From: Chionoecetes opilio
Lineage: Eukaryota > Arthropoda > Malacostraca > Decapoda > Majidae
Assembly: GCA_016584305.1 (NCBI GenBank)
Contig: JACEEZ010022880.1
Location: 422,370 to 486,369 of the forward strand
Reading direction: 5' to 3'
DNA length: 64,000 nucleotides
Within the stretch, counting starts at the first letter, position 1, and every line of letters starts with the position of its first letter. Shown one piece after another: positions 13,224 through 24,680 of the stretch. Both the position numbers and the translations under genes were made by a program. A model generated the notes under the pieces. The model saw only the letters and a list, made by a program, of their open reading frames with translations. It was not told the origin of the DNA and did not search any database.

Positions 13224-13465
13224 GAAGCGCTATAAATAGCGCTTCACTTCGCATCTTAATCATGCTCACCTCAACTCCTGAGGAGAAAACATCTTCTATA
13301 TGCTGCTGAAGAAGGGTTCTTAGACCCGAAATCGCGATACAGCAAACATGACAAGCTACGGCGAAGTCATACAAGTGATTACAAAAGAGAATAAGACACT
13401 CTTAAGACAAAGAGAAAATATCTTTAAGAAGATAATAAACGCTGAACTAGCTATCACTTTTAACG

Positions 13466-13466
<1 letters not shown>

Positions 13467-13560
<94 letters not shown>
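13467..13560. repeat. (TA)n microsatellite
   Basis: TA dinucleotide run. The 280 bp between it and the previous TA tract (13222-13466) holds a short hairpin (GAAGCGCTATAAATAGCGCTTC-like) and a 40-residue open frame of unknown origin. Confidence 0.95.
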
Positions 13561-13562
<2 letters not shown>

Positions 13563-14020
13563 GTACATTATGCATATGCTAACTTTTCTTGCTCTACGAA
13601 TTGCTTGGAACAAATTAGTCAAGAATATGAACAAAACAATCTCACAGATTGTTGCTATTTAGCACATCATTTTGTTTGTTTTTCTTTCTAATCTAAAGCC
13701 TAATCTAGTTAAATATGATAGTATATATAAATTTGTGGTGAATGGACAGTAAAGATAGTCAAGATAAAGATCCATTCATGTTACATGTACTCCATGCGCT
13801 CATATCACAGCAATCCTCTCAGCTGTTTTGGCAGCAAGACATGGAACGCAGGCTAAGCATTGTGTAAGCATCACTATGGTAGAGGATATGAGTGTTGGTG
13901 TTGCAACGTGGGGAGCCTTAGTCACGTGCTTGTGGCTTGGACTGGGCTATACAGAGTCCTTTAGAGGTGAGGAAATCTTCTTAGGAAATAACAGATGATG
14001 AAACGGGTAGAGGTAGTGCT
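13561..14020. other. No supported exon
   Basis: Sequence just upstream of the amine oxidase exons. No other amine oxidase motif was found. A run of 17 or so G residues at 14023-14039 lies at the left edge of the first exon candidate and obscures its acceptor. Confidence 0.35.
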
Positions 14021-14113
14021 TTGGGGGGGGGGGGGGGGGCGTATACCTGGGCCCCGTGTGTTAGCCCTCCGTCAGGCACCGGTGGTGAGGACTGCCGGCG
14101 TGAGTGGGTGAAG
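14021..14113 (+). CDS. Candidate penultimate amine oxidase exon
   Basis: The frame ends in EWVK directly before a GTAAGG donor at 14114, in phase 0. The next exon also opens in phase 0, so the two join cleanly across a 49-bp intron (14114-14162) that ends CGTTTCAG. The residues after the glycine run, GAYTWAP, fit the position where polyamine oxidases have a G-[SA]-Y segment ahead of the final FAD-binding motif, but the match is weak. The true left edge is unknown because the exon abuts a long G homopolymer. It may be a real exon or chance open sequence. Confidence 0.45.
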
Positions 14114-14162
14114 GTAAGGTGGGTTTGTGGGTGTGCTGAGCGTAGTGTCCGTATCGTTTCAG

Positions 14163-14278
14163 GTGTTGTTGTGGGCTGGAGAACACACCCACAACACCCG
14201 CTACAGCACGGTGGATGGGGCCATGGACACCGGCCACCGGGAAGCCCGCAGGATAGTCGGTCTGCTCGAGTCATCTCC
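14163..14278 (+). CDS. Amine oxidase C-terminal FAD-binding exon
   Basis: The translation contains LLWAGEHTH, then RYSTVDGAMDTG, then HREARRIVGLLES. This is the C-terminal FAD-contacting signature (GE-x-T-H ... YST-x-x-GA ... G-x-REA) of flavin monoamine/polyamine oxidases such as peroxisomal N1-acetylpolyamine oxidase or spermine oxidase, which oxidise polyamines and release hydrogen peroxide. The exon is bounded by a TTTCAG acceptor and a GTAAGG donor and leaves two bases of a codon. A downstream acceptor near 14434 would complete a proline and then give a stop, a possible terminal exon. The remaining catalytic domain is not in the window, so this may be a gene end or an isolated fragment. 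Confidence 0.75.
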
Positions 14279-14281
14279 GTA

Positions 14282-15190
14282 AGGACTTCCTGCCGCATAC
14301 ATTTACTGGCGTTAATTTGTTCACCTCACCATCACTCCAGCACACCTCCTGCACCTTCAGCGTCCTTTCTATCCCCTTTATTAATTTCATGTTGCTCTTC
14401 TTGCCTTCTTCTTTCCTTTCTCTGTAATACCATAGTTGATGTATATAGGTCATGTGTAGGTTGCATCCAAGTAACTAATATATAAACTATAACTAATATA
14501 TTAGTTACTTTGGGCTGCATGAGGCTGTTTTGCTGTAGTAACAGAGTAGCGATGATTTAAGAATAACTTTTTAGCATTTGACGCGGTTGCATGGTATTAA
14601 TGTGATTTAGGAGAAATTTCATGTACTTGATTTTAGGAACATTTCCTCCATAATATTATAATCTTTAATCAGTAGTCTGGCGTAGCATACACGTTCTACG
14701 GTTCTCCCATTAGTTCACTAGATGCTCCACGACCTCACAATTATCGCGCATTTCACTCTAGTATTGCGATGATTACTAATACTTTTTGCTTCGTTTCGAA
14801 TAAATATTTATACATCTCACCACATGGTAATACGTGGAGAGATGTTTTCAATGATGGTGGAAAACGGGAGAATGATGATTACTTTAGATAGGTGGTCTTA
14901 GTGACGTAATGATGAGGGATATTAGTATTTGGTATTTAGATACATTTCTGTCATGTATTTAGTATTTAGTATTTAAATACATTCAATGTATTTAGTGCCC
15001 AGCTTTGGATATGGTGGTGGTGGTGGTACGTGGTAGTAGAGGTGGTTTCTCATTCCAAATGTGAATAAATAGCAGCTACAATTAACATGTATGATTGGAA
15101 GAACCTGGTGCGAAATAGATGATTTTGACCGTAAAAAAGACAAAACTACGTTGGAAATTACTCTTTATTACACACACACACACAAACACA
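14282..15190. other. No supported feature
   Basis: AT-rich sequence. A 25-bp inverted repeat around 14455-14520 (CCAAGTAACTAATATA and its complement) forms a hairpin. Confidence 0.4.
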
Positions 15191-15194
15191 CACT

Positions 15195-15251
15195 CCTCAC
15201 GTGGTAGCCTACAGTGATAGAAGTATGTCACTTGCACGCAGGTTCGATCCC

Positions 15252-15300
<49 letters not shown>
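15195..15300 (+). repeat. tRNA-derived SINE remnant plus (CA)n
   Basis: The 'cacgtggtagcctacagtg' stretch and the B-box-like GGTTCGATCCCC are followed by a 40-bp CA run. This is a short 5' fragment of a tRNA-like SINE. Confidence 0.5.
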
Positions 15301-15302
<2 letters not shown>

Positions 15303-15652
15303 TCACACACATGTACACTGGTCCGTCACCATTAGTACAGGAGCATTAGTAAAAATTTAACGAAAACCTAGAAAAAAATAATAGAAAGCTGATTTTTTCA
15401 GGGGAGCTCCAGAAAACCATAAGCATGTCCACTGTGCAAAGTTCTGCAAATTCAACCTGGTGGCATTTTTAGAATTTAAGATGGCCGCTATAACAATTTG
15501 CGATAAATGGTTAAAATACCAAAATCGGCATAACTGGCAACTTATTACAGTGGACCCATGCCATGTTCATTTTGAGTTAAAATAATTAGCATAAAGTGTA
15601 ATTACTTTACTTTAATAAAACTTTAATATTTAATAAAGTGTAATTACTTTAA

Positions 15653-16876
15653 GTGAATGTCCATCTAGAACTTCCAGATAATGCACGTTTCGTCCTTGAT
15701 GGAGGACATCTTCTTCAAAGCTTGCCATGGCCTGCTGATCCCACATACAACCAGGTGTGTGACCAGTATGTATCCCATGTTCTTGTTCACTATGGGCCAG
15801 GTAGTATAGTAGTGTTTGACGGATATGGCAGTGCTTCCTCAACTAAAACTGCGGAACAGCAGCGAAGAGCCAAACAGAACACTTCTCCTGACATTGTCTT
15901 TGAGTTGGAAATGAAAACCACAACATCAAAAAAGGCATTCTTGGGTAATGGTAGGAATAAGGACCGATTAATCCAAAAATTAAAGGAGAAATATGAGGCT
16001 GTGGGTATAATTGTCAAACAGAGTGTTGCAGATGCTGACTGGCTGATTGCATCAAGTGCCATGATTACATCAACTGCCATAGATGATTCCCCAACTCAAA
16101 ATTCGCCTGTCGTTGTCGTGGGAACTGATACTGACTTGCTGGTGATGATGGTCGCACAAGCCACCCCAAACATGAATCTTCATATGCTCTGTGGACGGAA
16201 CCCTTAGCATGTGTACTGTATACGTGAAATCCAGGAAGCTTGTTCTAGCATCAAACAACACCTGATGTTTGTACATGCAATCACTGGATGTGATACTGTG
16301 TCTTCCATATACAATCAAGGGAAAAAAAGGGCCCTTCAGCTGTTCGATAGTGATGACAATTGGGACTGTTTGAGTGTTTTCTCTCAGTCTGACAGCAGTC
16401 AGGATGAGATAGCACGCATAGGAGAGTTGTTTCTACTAAAACTGTATGGAGCTGTCCGGTCAAATTCACTGGACAAGCATCGCTATGTTATGTACTTCCG
16501 ATCTACACGTAGAGCGTCCTTATCCTCATCTGGTTTCAAGTTGGAATCAATCCCTCCAACTTCAGCAGCTGCCAAGTTCCATAGCTATAGAACATACCAT
16601 GCTGTTCAGCAATGGCAGGGAAATGAGCTACCACCAAATGAGTGGGGGTGGGAATACAGAGAGGGGATACTTGTTCCAATCTATACCGATAGGCCTGTTG
16701 CTCCCGAGAAGGTACTGAAAATGGTATCTTGCGGCTGCAAGGTAGGGTGTGGAAAGTCATGTCGTTGTTACAAGGCACGGATGGAGTGTACCATAATGTG
16801 CACTGGTTGCAGTGGGTACAATTGTAAAAATTTGCATGTTCTTGATGTGCAAGGCGAAGGGGATACCACTGATTAG
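15653..16876 (+). pseudogene. XPG/PIN-like nuclease with Cys-rich domain
   Basis: One reading frame, broken by a single in-frame TAG at 16205-16207, encodes about 407 residues. Acidic motifs typical of FEN1/XPG nucleases appear in order: FVLDGG, VVFDGYGS with a following K-x-x-E-QQRR, ADADWL, GTDTDLL and then HAITGCDTVS. The C-terminus has nine cysteines in a C-x-C-x3-C ... C-x2-C pattern (SCGCKVGCGKSCRCYKARME, then CTIMCTGCSGYNC), like a CXC/Cys8 zinc-binding module. The frame starts straight after a stop and no methionine start is supported, so the N-terminus is truncated. It lies between the inverted repeats of the Academ-like element. A domesticated host gene is the alternative, but the repeats argue against it. 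Confidence 0.75.
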
Positions 16877-17448
16877 ACATTCCTTCAACATATGGTTGGG
16901 TTATTTGTGGTTTCTAATTGGTGTTTTGTACAATATAACATAGTTTGGCTATTATAAATGTAACGTACATAACATAGTTGTGGTATTATTAAAATAAAAT
17001 AAAATAAAATAAATATTTTTCTTCACCTTATTGAATTTATGCTAATTATGTCAACTCAAAATATTTTGTATGGCTCCATTGTATTCAGCACACTCTAAAA
17101 CATAGATGTACACACAAAAATCTTATTACTACGAACTCGGATGGATGATCATAGTATTTTTCATTTTATCGTTAATGGACCAATTTACTCACACCTAAAA
17201 CACGGAGTATTATAAACCTTTGGGTGCAATATAGGCTACATATCACTGTACTTATATTCTTTTTGCTGAGAAATGCACCATAAATGAAATATATGGCCTT
17301 TTTGGGGCCAAAATATCACAACACGGCGGAACGCGCTGTCATTGGTTGTGACGTAGTAACTGCAAACTCAGATCTCGCCTGATCAGCTGATCGGCTTGTT
17401 TTGGCTCAGCAAACCGCAAATTATAGTTTTATTTTACTAACCTAACTA
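16877..17448. other. Non-coding interior of the Academ-like element
   Basis: AT-rich 3' region after the nuclease stop codon, containing a short (AAATA)n run near 16991-17015. No further reading frame was recognised. Confidence 0.5.
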
Positions 17449-18032
17449 ACTTGCATTACCCCTACTACCGCAAGATGACCAGTAATCCTCCTTCAAGTGA
17501 TGTAGTAGGTATTCACTGTGTTTGTGAATATGTAAGTTGTAGTTTATAAGGAAAAAGTGGATAGACAGAGCAAAGTGGCCCGTGACACCAGACAAGTGAT
17601 GACTTCTGGGATCGGCATTCCTTATAGGGAGCTTAAATGAACCTGCAATGACATGTACAGCTAGACAGATAGACGAACTCATAGAGGAACAGGTAGAAAT
17701 GTATGGCTTTCTTTCCCCACATAAGCAAAACATACACCCTTCGTCACTCTACTCACCACTACAACCTTTACTAACCATACATTTCTACCTGTTCCTCTAT
17801 GAGTTCGTCTTTCTGTCTAGCTTTACATGTCATTGCAGGTTCATTTAAGCTCCCTATAAGGAATGCCGATCCCAGAAGTCGTCACTTGTCAGGTGTCACG
17901 GGCCACTTATCTCTGTCTATCCACTTTTTCCTTATAAACTACAACTTACATATTCACAAACACAGTGAATACCTACTACATCACTTGAAGGAGGATTACT
18001 GGTCATCTTGCGGTAGTAGGGGTAATGCAAGT
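17449..18032. repeat. Foldback element with 255-bp arms
   Basis: 17449-17705 and 17777-18032 are about 97 percent complementary by eye, around a 70-bp spacer. The outer ends read ACTTGCATTACCCCTACTAC. The low divergence implies a young palindrome or ongoing gene conversion. Confidence 0.85.
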
Positions 18033-19318
18033 CGGTGTATTAGTAGGTAGTACATAATAGTAGCGGCCGCTTGACAGCTGTTTTGCTCTGTTGTTTGTGC
18101 TTATGACGTCACAACATGGCGCCAGTCGTTTTAGAGCGTATACATTTTCCTGCACTTAAATTGGCTGTATCATCAAAAATACTGTTCACATAGAAAAATC
18201 AACGTCACTGCCCAACTATATGAGGCTTGAAGATGTCAAATCAATCCTTACCTCAAGTAGAGTAAATTGGTCCATTGTGATGGCGGCCATTTTGAATTAT
18301 GAAAATGCCACGAGGTTGAATTTGCAGAACTTTGCATAAGGGCGATATATACAATATTTTGGAGGTCTCCTGAAAAAATCAGCTTTCTACTATTTATTTC
18401 CACCTTTTAGCTAATGCTCCTGTACTACATGGCCCAGTGGATAGACCAGCGTTTCTTAACCTTTTCCGACCTCAGCACCCCCTGTAGTCAGGTATAGGAA
18501 GTCCAGCACCCCCTAACTCTGGTAATTGAACATACACTCATCAATGTGTTTTTTGTTGTTGCTTATATGCGACCAGTTTCTGAAATCGAGGCTTCGTGTT
18601 GGTCTGAGCCACCCTCATGTCGTAGAGCAGCCCACCTTGAAGGCGGTTCCTGGCAATTGTTTTGATCTGGAGCATGGTGGAGAATGCTTTTTCACACAGA
18701 TAAGTAGTTGGAAATTGCATTATCATCTCCAGCGCTTGCTGACCTCGCCAGTCCAGGATACGCTACCAACTGATCACACCAGAAGCCAGACAATGGTAAT
18801 GTACGGAATTTTATCTGACAACCCTGTTTCACCTGCAGATCAATAAGCTCCTCCTTCAGGCTGTCAGCATCCCTCATGTCTGCCAGGAAGGGCTGCTGAA
18901 TCCATTCTGGAAATGTATGATCCTTGGGAAAGTACTTTGTCATGGTGGTCTCAAGGTGCGAGAGGTGAGCAACAATACTTTCTACAAGTATGGGACTGAC
19001 TGTCTTGTTTCCCAATATCTCGTTCAGGGTAGACATTCAGAAAGAGTTAAAGGGCACGGTGTTTAGCTTAACTAACTTCCTCTATTTGTACAACCCGGAA
19101 GTCGCGGGGATTCTGGTACGAGATATGGGAGTGGCGCTACGGTGTCGCTATGGGCTTCGATAGCTGATTGGCTGAGCGAGTACAATTACGTCACAGCCTC
19201 GCCAGCGAATCACATAGTATTTCTCAAAAAATTTCAACCAATCACAAGGCTTCCACGCTCTCAGCTGTGTTTATAAACAAATTTATCATCCACACCAAAA
19301 TGCTCCACCCTTCTTCCT

Positions 19319-20026
19319 CCTCCTCCTCCTCCATCTCCTAGCTTCTCCTTCTCCTTCTCCTCCTCCTCTTCCTCCTCCTAACCTTTTCTTATAGCAGTTG
19401 GTAGTAGTTGTAGTAGTAGCAGCAGTAATAGTGTATAGTAGCAGCAGTAATAAGCCGTGTTTTTATCGTCCAAGCACCGTCTTGGATTACGAAGACCACT
19501 CCAATAACACTTGCTGAAATGTGTATTATATACTGCTTTGTGATATTGTTTGCAATGTTTTAGACTGATTATTATTTCGGCCCCTATCAAGCTTGTTGTG
19601 TTGTTGTTGCAGAAACCAATCCATTTTCAATTGCGAGAAAAAACAGTCTTCGTACCAAGACGATGCTTGGACGACAAAAACACGGCTATAGTAGTAGCAG
19701 CAGCAGTAATAGTAGTGGTAGTAGTAGTGGTGGTAGTAGTAGTAGTAGTAGTAGTGGTGATGAAGGAGGAGGAATTAGGTAGAGGAAGAAGGGAAGAATA
19801 AAGGGTAAGAGGAAGGATGAGGAGGAAAAACACGGCTATAGTAGTAGTAGCAGCAGTAATAGTAGTGGTGGTAGTAGTAGTAGTAGTAGTAGCAGTAGTG
19901 GTGATGAAGGAGGAGGAATTAGGTAGAGGAAGAAGGGAAGAATAAAGGGTAAGAGGAAGGATGAGGAGGGAAAACGCGGCTATAGTAGTAGTAGCAGCAG
20001 TAATAGTAGTGGTGGTAGTGGTAGTG

Positions 20027-20074
<48 letters not shown>

Positions 20075-20203
20075 ATGAAGGAGGAGGAATTAGGTAGAGG
20101 AAGAAGGGAAGAATAAAGGGTAAGAGGAAGGATGAGGAGGAAAAACACGGCTATAGTAGTAGTAGCAGCAGTAATGGTAGTGGTGGTAGTGGTAGTGGTA
20201 GTG

Positions 20204-20257
<54 letters not shown>

Positions 20258-20330
20258 ATGAAGGAGGAGGAATTAGGTAGAGGAAGAAGGGAAGAATAAA
20301 GGGTAAGAGGAAGGATGAGGAGGAAAATAC
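19319..20330. repeat. (TAG/CTA)n and 150-180-bp tandem repeat
   Basis: Four units begin GGTGATGAAGGAGGAGG at about 19756, 19910, 20071 and 20253. Each joins a constant 'gaggaagaagggaagaataa' block to a MITE-A terminal scrap (ACACGGCTATAG) and a variable (TAG)n run. Unit length changes only through the trinucleotide run. The first unit touches the right end of the MITE-A copy at 19453-19687. Confidence 0.9.
19453..19687. mobile_element. MITE-A, complete copy (235 bp)
   Basis: Both termini, AGCCGTGTTTTTATCGTCC and GGACGACAAAAACACGGCT, are present. The flanks end and begin with ATA, a possible 3-bp duplication. Confidence 0.88.
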
Positions 20331-22410
20331 CTTGTCTGTCGCGAAGCCGTGCGTGGTGGTGTATGGTGTGGAGAGTCATGGTGAGATGCCGCCGTTCGCC
20401 ACTCGGCCCATCACCCCATAACAAACTCATCACGAGCGGATGGCATTGTAATATGGCCTAATTTAATTTGTATACTTGCCCTGTTCAGTTCTTGAGTCAG
20501 AAAACATCATATATACTCAATGTATGAGTATTTGTATGTATATTGCGTGCTCCACAGCTGCCTGTAGGCAGTTGCCTGTTTTTGACAGCTCAACATTTTA
20601 AGTACGTCATCAATCTGCCCGCAGAATGCCAAAAGTTGCCCAAAACAGCTGTTGGAAGTCGCTAGGTCGTGAAGACCGGAAGTTAGCCTCTCTGAATGTA
20701 GCCCCAGGATAGGAAAGCTTCCCACATTCCCTCCCTGGATTCGACGATTCCAGAGTGAGAGCTTCTTCTTGAAGGCTTCTACCTTCTCTGCACAAATACA
20801 ATTGTTAACAAACATGCCTTTCATGGACAAGTTAAGTTCATTCAAATGGCTGAAAATGTCTGCCAGATAGGAGAAAGAGAGGATGAACATTTCTTCCTAG
20901 ACATTTTCAGCGAACTTACTGTAATACTCTCGGAGGAATATTGCAATCTCATCCTTGATCTCTGCAATACGGGTCACGATTTTCCCACGTGAGAGCCACC
21001 GCACTTATGTGTGGAAGAGAAGGACTTGATGTTCACTTCCCATCTCCTCACAAAATAAATTGAACACTCTGGTTTAAAGGACGGATGAAATTCACAGCTT
21101 GAACACAGACAGACATAAGTTCTTTGAGGTAAGGCGGCAACGTCTTTGCAGCCAAAGCATGGCGATGGAGAACACACTGCTTCATGATGATAACTGGTAC
21201 CCTCCCTTTACCAAATCAGTAAAGCCAGACCTATTCCCTATCTTGGCTGGGGCACCATCTGTGCAGACCGACTCTATACTTCTCCTACTTGATCTGATGT
21301 TTCTCAAAGAACTCGTCCAAAAGGTCGGAATACATCCGCTGCCTTCATCGTCGTTTGCAATGCCTCGCAGAAGAGGAATTAATCTTAATTTCACCATCCT
21401 TGATGTACCGGGTATACAAAATCAGTTGACTCATGTTGGAAACATCACTTGATTCATCCAACTGCAGACTGATTCGGATGAGACTGTCCTTAATCTCCTG
21501 AACAATCTGATCCAATCTGGTATGTCGCAGCTCATATCTGCAATTCTCCATGCAATTACATCATTGGACAGAGGCACTTCTTTCATCTTCTTGGCTTCCT
21601 CTGTTCCCATAACCAGCTCTACCATCCGAATGGTGCATGGCCAGGTTTAACCAGGTTTTCCGGAGCCGAATGCTTAGCTTCTCCCTAATGCTCCGGTATG
21701 CCACCTCATAGGAAGCTTGCAGAAGGGGTTTCTGCACTGGCTTGAATCCAAGTCGGGGCAGTGTGCCTTTCTGGTCATATCTAGCCCTCTTAGCTTGCAG
21801 GGCCTCGATAGTCTGTTCATGTTCTGCAGCTGGATGCTTCACCTGGTGTTCTCAGAGTCTAGCAGGCTTCAAATTTGTGTTGCAAATAATGAAATGGCAG
21901 GTCATACAGTGTGCCCGGTCTGGTCCTCCACGATCATCCAGGAGTGCAGTGAAGCCATACGTGACATATTCATCACTCCATTTGCGTGTCTTTGGCATTG
22001 CAATATTACACAAGCCTATGGACAAAACAAAGAAGCTGTTAGCAAAAAAGCCCCAATAAAAATTAGACATTTGACCTTCAAAATTTAATTGATTACGGTT
22101 TTGACCATAGGTAACGTTCCCCCCAAAAAAAACTTCATAAAATTGGATCAACTGCTTTATGACTGATTTTAACAGAGAAACAAACAAACAGACACAGACG
22201 AACACTTATTATTATTCCACCTTCGGGGGTAGAGGTGATGATAAAAAATAATATGTGTACAATTCATAGTCAGCCAATGATATTTTTTATAAAAACTGCT
22301 GAACGTTTTAATGTTTAGGTAGGGCTCAAACATTTTCCAGGCCTATTAGATTGGTGCATGTTTGAACAAGCGTCATCAATACATTCATCTATAAAACAAA
22401 TGATGCGACA

Positions 22411-22537
<127 letters not shown>

Positions 22538-22928
22538 GTGAGTGAGTTAGAGCGAATGAGGAAGATTATGCCTTCCAATAATGTTACCAGTATTGCTGGA
22601 ACTTGAAGTTAAGGCAAAACAACGATGCGGGAGCTTGAGCTGTACTGCTACTACGCAACTACTGTCTGCAGCGGCGCGGTCTCATCGCCTTACGTCAGAC
22701 ATCAGCACTAGAGTGAAAGTACACTCTCACTCTAAGTCAGTATAATGAGGTTGAAGTTTATCAACTAAAAATAGTACTCTTGTCAAAAAGTATCCCTTAA
22801 ATACTTTTGTATACATTGCGAGGAACTCATTAACATTGTACCGCCATATATGCAGCATTTCCCAGCACCCCCTAAAATTGATTTCAGCACCCCCAGGGGG
22901 TGCTAGCACCCCAGGTTAAGAAACACTG

Positions 22929-23186
22929 GGATAGACCATTGGTACGTCATTCTGTGGTTAGCCTGTTCCAATCCCTGCTCGCCCCTGTGGATTTTATTAA
23001 TTCTGTGGAATGACAAATTCGGGCGGTTACTATCCCCCTTGAGCAAGGATGAAGGTGTGTGGCGTGTGAGGTCCCAGCATTACCCAAAAAATAATAATGA
23101 GCTCCAAGCTCGCACCGGGAGGGTGAAACTGGCGATCGCGAGTCTGACTCGCGTGGACAAGACTATGGGTGAATAACACACACACA
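22929..23186 (+). repeat. SINE-B, split by the hAT element
   Basis: The tRNA-like head (18431-18446 plus 22937 onward; B-box-like GTTCCAATCCC near 22969) continues into the family body and a short CA tail. Its first 16 bases lie on the far side of the hAT element, which fixes the relative age. Confidence 0.8.
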
Positions 23187-23189
23187 CAC

Positions 23190-23448
23190 CACGCCACCAC
23201 GATGGTCGAGTGGATATCGCGCTGGCCTGCTATTCTGTGGTAGCCGGTTGGAATCATATTGTTCCCGGGGATTGTTCACTGACAAATTCGGGCGCTTACT
23301 GTCCCCCATGATCAAGGGGATGGAAGATGTGGTGTGTGAGGTCCCAGCATTACCCAAAGATCGGTAATAATGAGCTCCAAGCTCGCACCGGGAGGGTGCA
23401 ACTGGCGATTGCGAGTCCGACTCGCGTGGACAAGACCATGGGTGAATA

Positions 23449-23449
<1 letters not shown>
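23190..23449 (+). repeat. SINE-B, second copy in tandem
   Basis: The tRNA-like head (GATGGTCGAGTGGATATCGC, then GGTTGGAATCA) and the body match the preceding copy, ending GACCATGGGTGAATATCACA. The (CA)n tail follows directly. It probably grew from the SINE 3' end. Confidence 0.85.
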
Positions 23450-23526
<77 letters not shown>

Positions 23527-23548
23527 CACACACAACACATACACACAC

Positions 23549-23615
<67 letters not shown>

Positions 23616-23650
23616 ATACACACACACACAGATAGATAGATAGATAGATA
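23450..23650. repeat. (CA)n microsatellite ending in (GATA)n
   Basis: 180 bp of CA repeats, then five GATA units. It forms the tail of the SINE-B copy. Confidence 0.95.
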
Positions 23651-24428
23651 TTTTATTGACCACAATATTATGTACTAGGATAATCGAAATAATGGTGATA
23701 GCAAATAATGGTGTCCAGCAAAAACATATACTTGAAATAAAACTGATACTACTCACATTAAAAAAACATAGTATATTATAAAACACATCAAAAAAACTGA
23801 CATGTTTTGTCTGACATGACAAATTTGTCAGACAATTTTTGGACAGAAATTTGTCAGACAAAACTGACATGACAAACGTCCCACATAAAACAAATAAAAC
23901 ATGATACATAAAACACATAAAAACTCATTACACATAAAGCACATGATATCATGACACATAAAACATATGAGGTAAAATACAGTAGTAGCTACATGCAACA
24001 CATGGGATAGGCTACGCGACACATGCCACATGAGAAAAATAAACAAATATTTGATATAGAATACTTGAAATGTAGAATACACAAAATACAGAAAACCACA
24101 ACACGCAACTCCCGAAATGCCTAACTCAGAACACAGGAAATTAGAAACATGTCAAAACCACATGAAATGCAATCCATACATACAATACATACATACAGTT
24201 ACGTACAATACATAAAATACATGTAACAAATAACTCATAAAACATGAAACACACTATACCAGAAAAACAAAAAACTAAAATAGGTTACGATTCAAAATAT
24301 ATGTTTGTTCGATCATTTATTTACCACAGCATGGAATTTAACTTACATATATTCATGGATAATATGCAGCCCAATACATAATTTTCAAATCATTGATAGG
24401 ACACACAGCATCGCAACTCGTCACCTTA
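23651..24428. other. AT-rich low-complexity DNA
   Basis: Many loose 'acataaaacac' units, mostly 23880-24260. No gene or defined repeat boundary was seen. Confidence 0.5.
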
Positions 24429-24662
24429 CCGTAGATAACACTAAAGTCGTCAAGACAACGTTATTTTCGATGGACAGACATCTGGTGGCGTTAATACTTA
24501 CATTTCTACATCCATGGCATGATTTCAGGATAGTTAAAAGGGGCTATCTGGAGAGTCTGTGTCATTTTGTGTCTTAATCTTTGTCATATTATGGCTATAA
24601 AATTATAAATGAACAGATTACAAAAATATCACCAGAGTGGCGACCAACAATAAGGTCGCCAA
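24429..24662. mobile_element. MITE-B, truncated inverted copy
   Basis: It begins CCGTAGATAACACTAAAGTCG after TTA and carries the complement of the MITE-B right half ('aatgacacagac', 'catggatgtagaaatg'). It is cut off where the tandem array begins. Confidence 0.8.
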
Positions 24663-24680
24663 TTCCAATGATCTGAAACT

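Larger units (their letters stand above)
15333..18427 (+). mobile_element. Academ-like DNA transposon (3.1 kb)
   Basis: The ends TAGTACAGGAGCATTAG and its complement bound long inverted repeats of about 160-170 bp (15333-15500 and 18270-18427), which share a 'gctgattttttcagg' core and 'gcaaattcaacct'. The 3-bp direct repeat CAT flanks both ends (15330-15332 and 18428-18430). The only gene is an XPG/PIN-like nuclease joined to a cysteine-rich domain (15653-16876). Academ transposons are described as having 3-4-bp target duplications and a protein with XPG nuclease and Cys8 zinc-finger parts, so this assignment fits. The rest of the long Academ protein is missing, so this would be an internally deleted derivative. 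A separate foldback (17449-18032) sits in its 3' part. Confidence 0.7.
18541..21998 (-). pseudogene. hAT transposase, broken (BED + hAT dimerisation)
   Basis: This encoded the enzyme that cut and moved the surrounding element. From the N-terminus (minus-strand ATG at 21998): MPKTRKWSDEYV and a BED-type finger (AHCMTCHFIICN), a KRARYDQKG linker, IADMSCDI, the catalytic-domain stretch LQLDESSDVSNMSQLILYTR, ESVCTDGAPAKIGNRSGF, FSYLADIFSHLNELNLSM, and a C-terminal dimerisation segment FPTTYLCEKAFSTMLQIKT with NTKPRF. It resembles the ZBED5/SCAN-domain-3 group of hAT-derived proteins. Several frame breaks and a nested insertion between about 19040 and 20490 disable it. Confidence 0.88.

Noticed and set aside
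13290..13340. CTGAAGA ... GAAA pattern resembling a hammerhead ribozyme core near a possible Penelope-like start
   Set aside because: No matching stems I or III could be drawn around it, and the short open frame after it shows no certain Penelope motif.
16211..16876. A separate gene from the frame at 15653-16207
   Set aside because: Both are in the same frame and separated by one TAG. The nuclease motifs run across the stop.
19627..20433. Thr-rich 268-residue minus-strand protein
   Set aside because: It is the translation of the (TAG)n tandem array.
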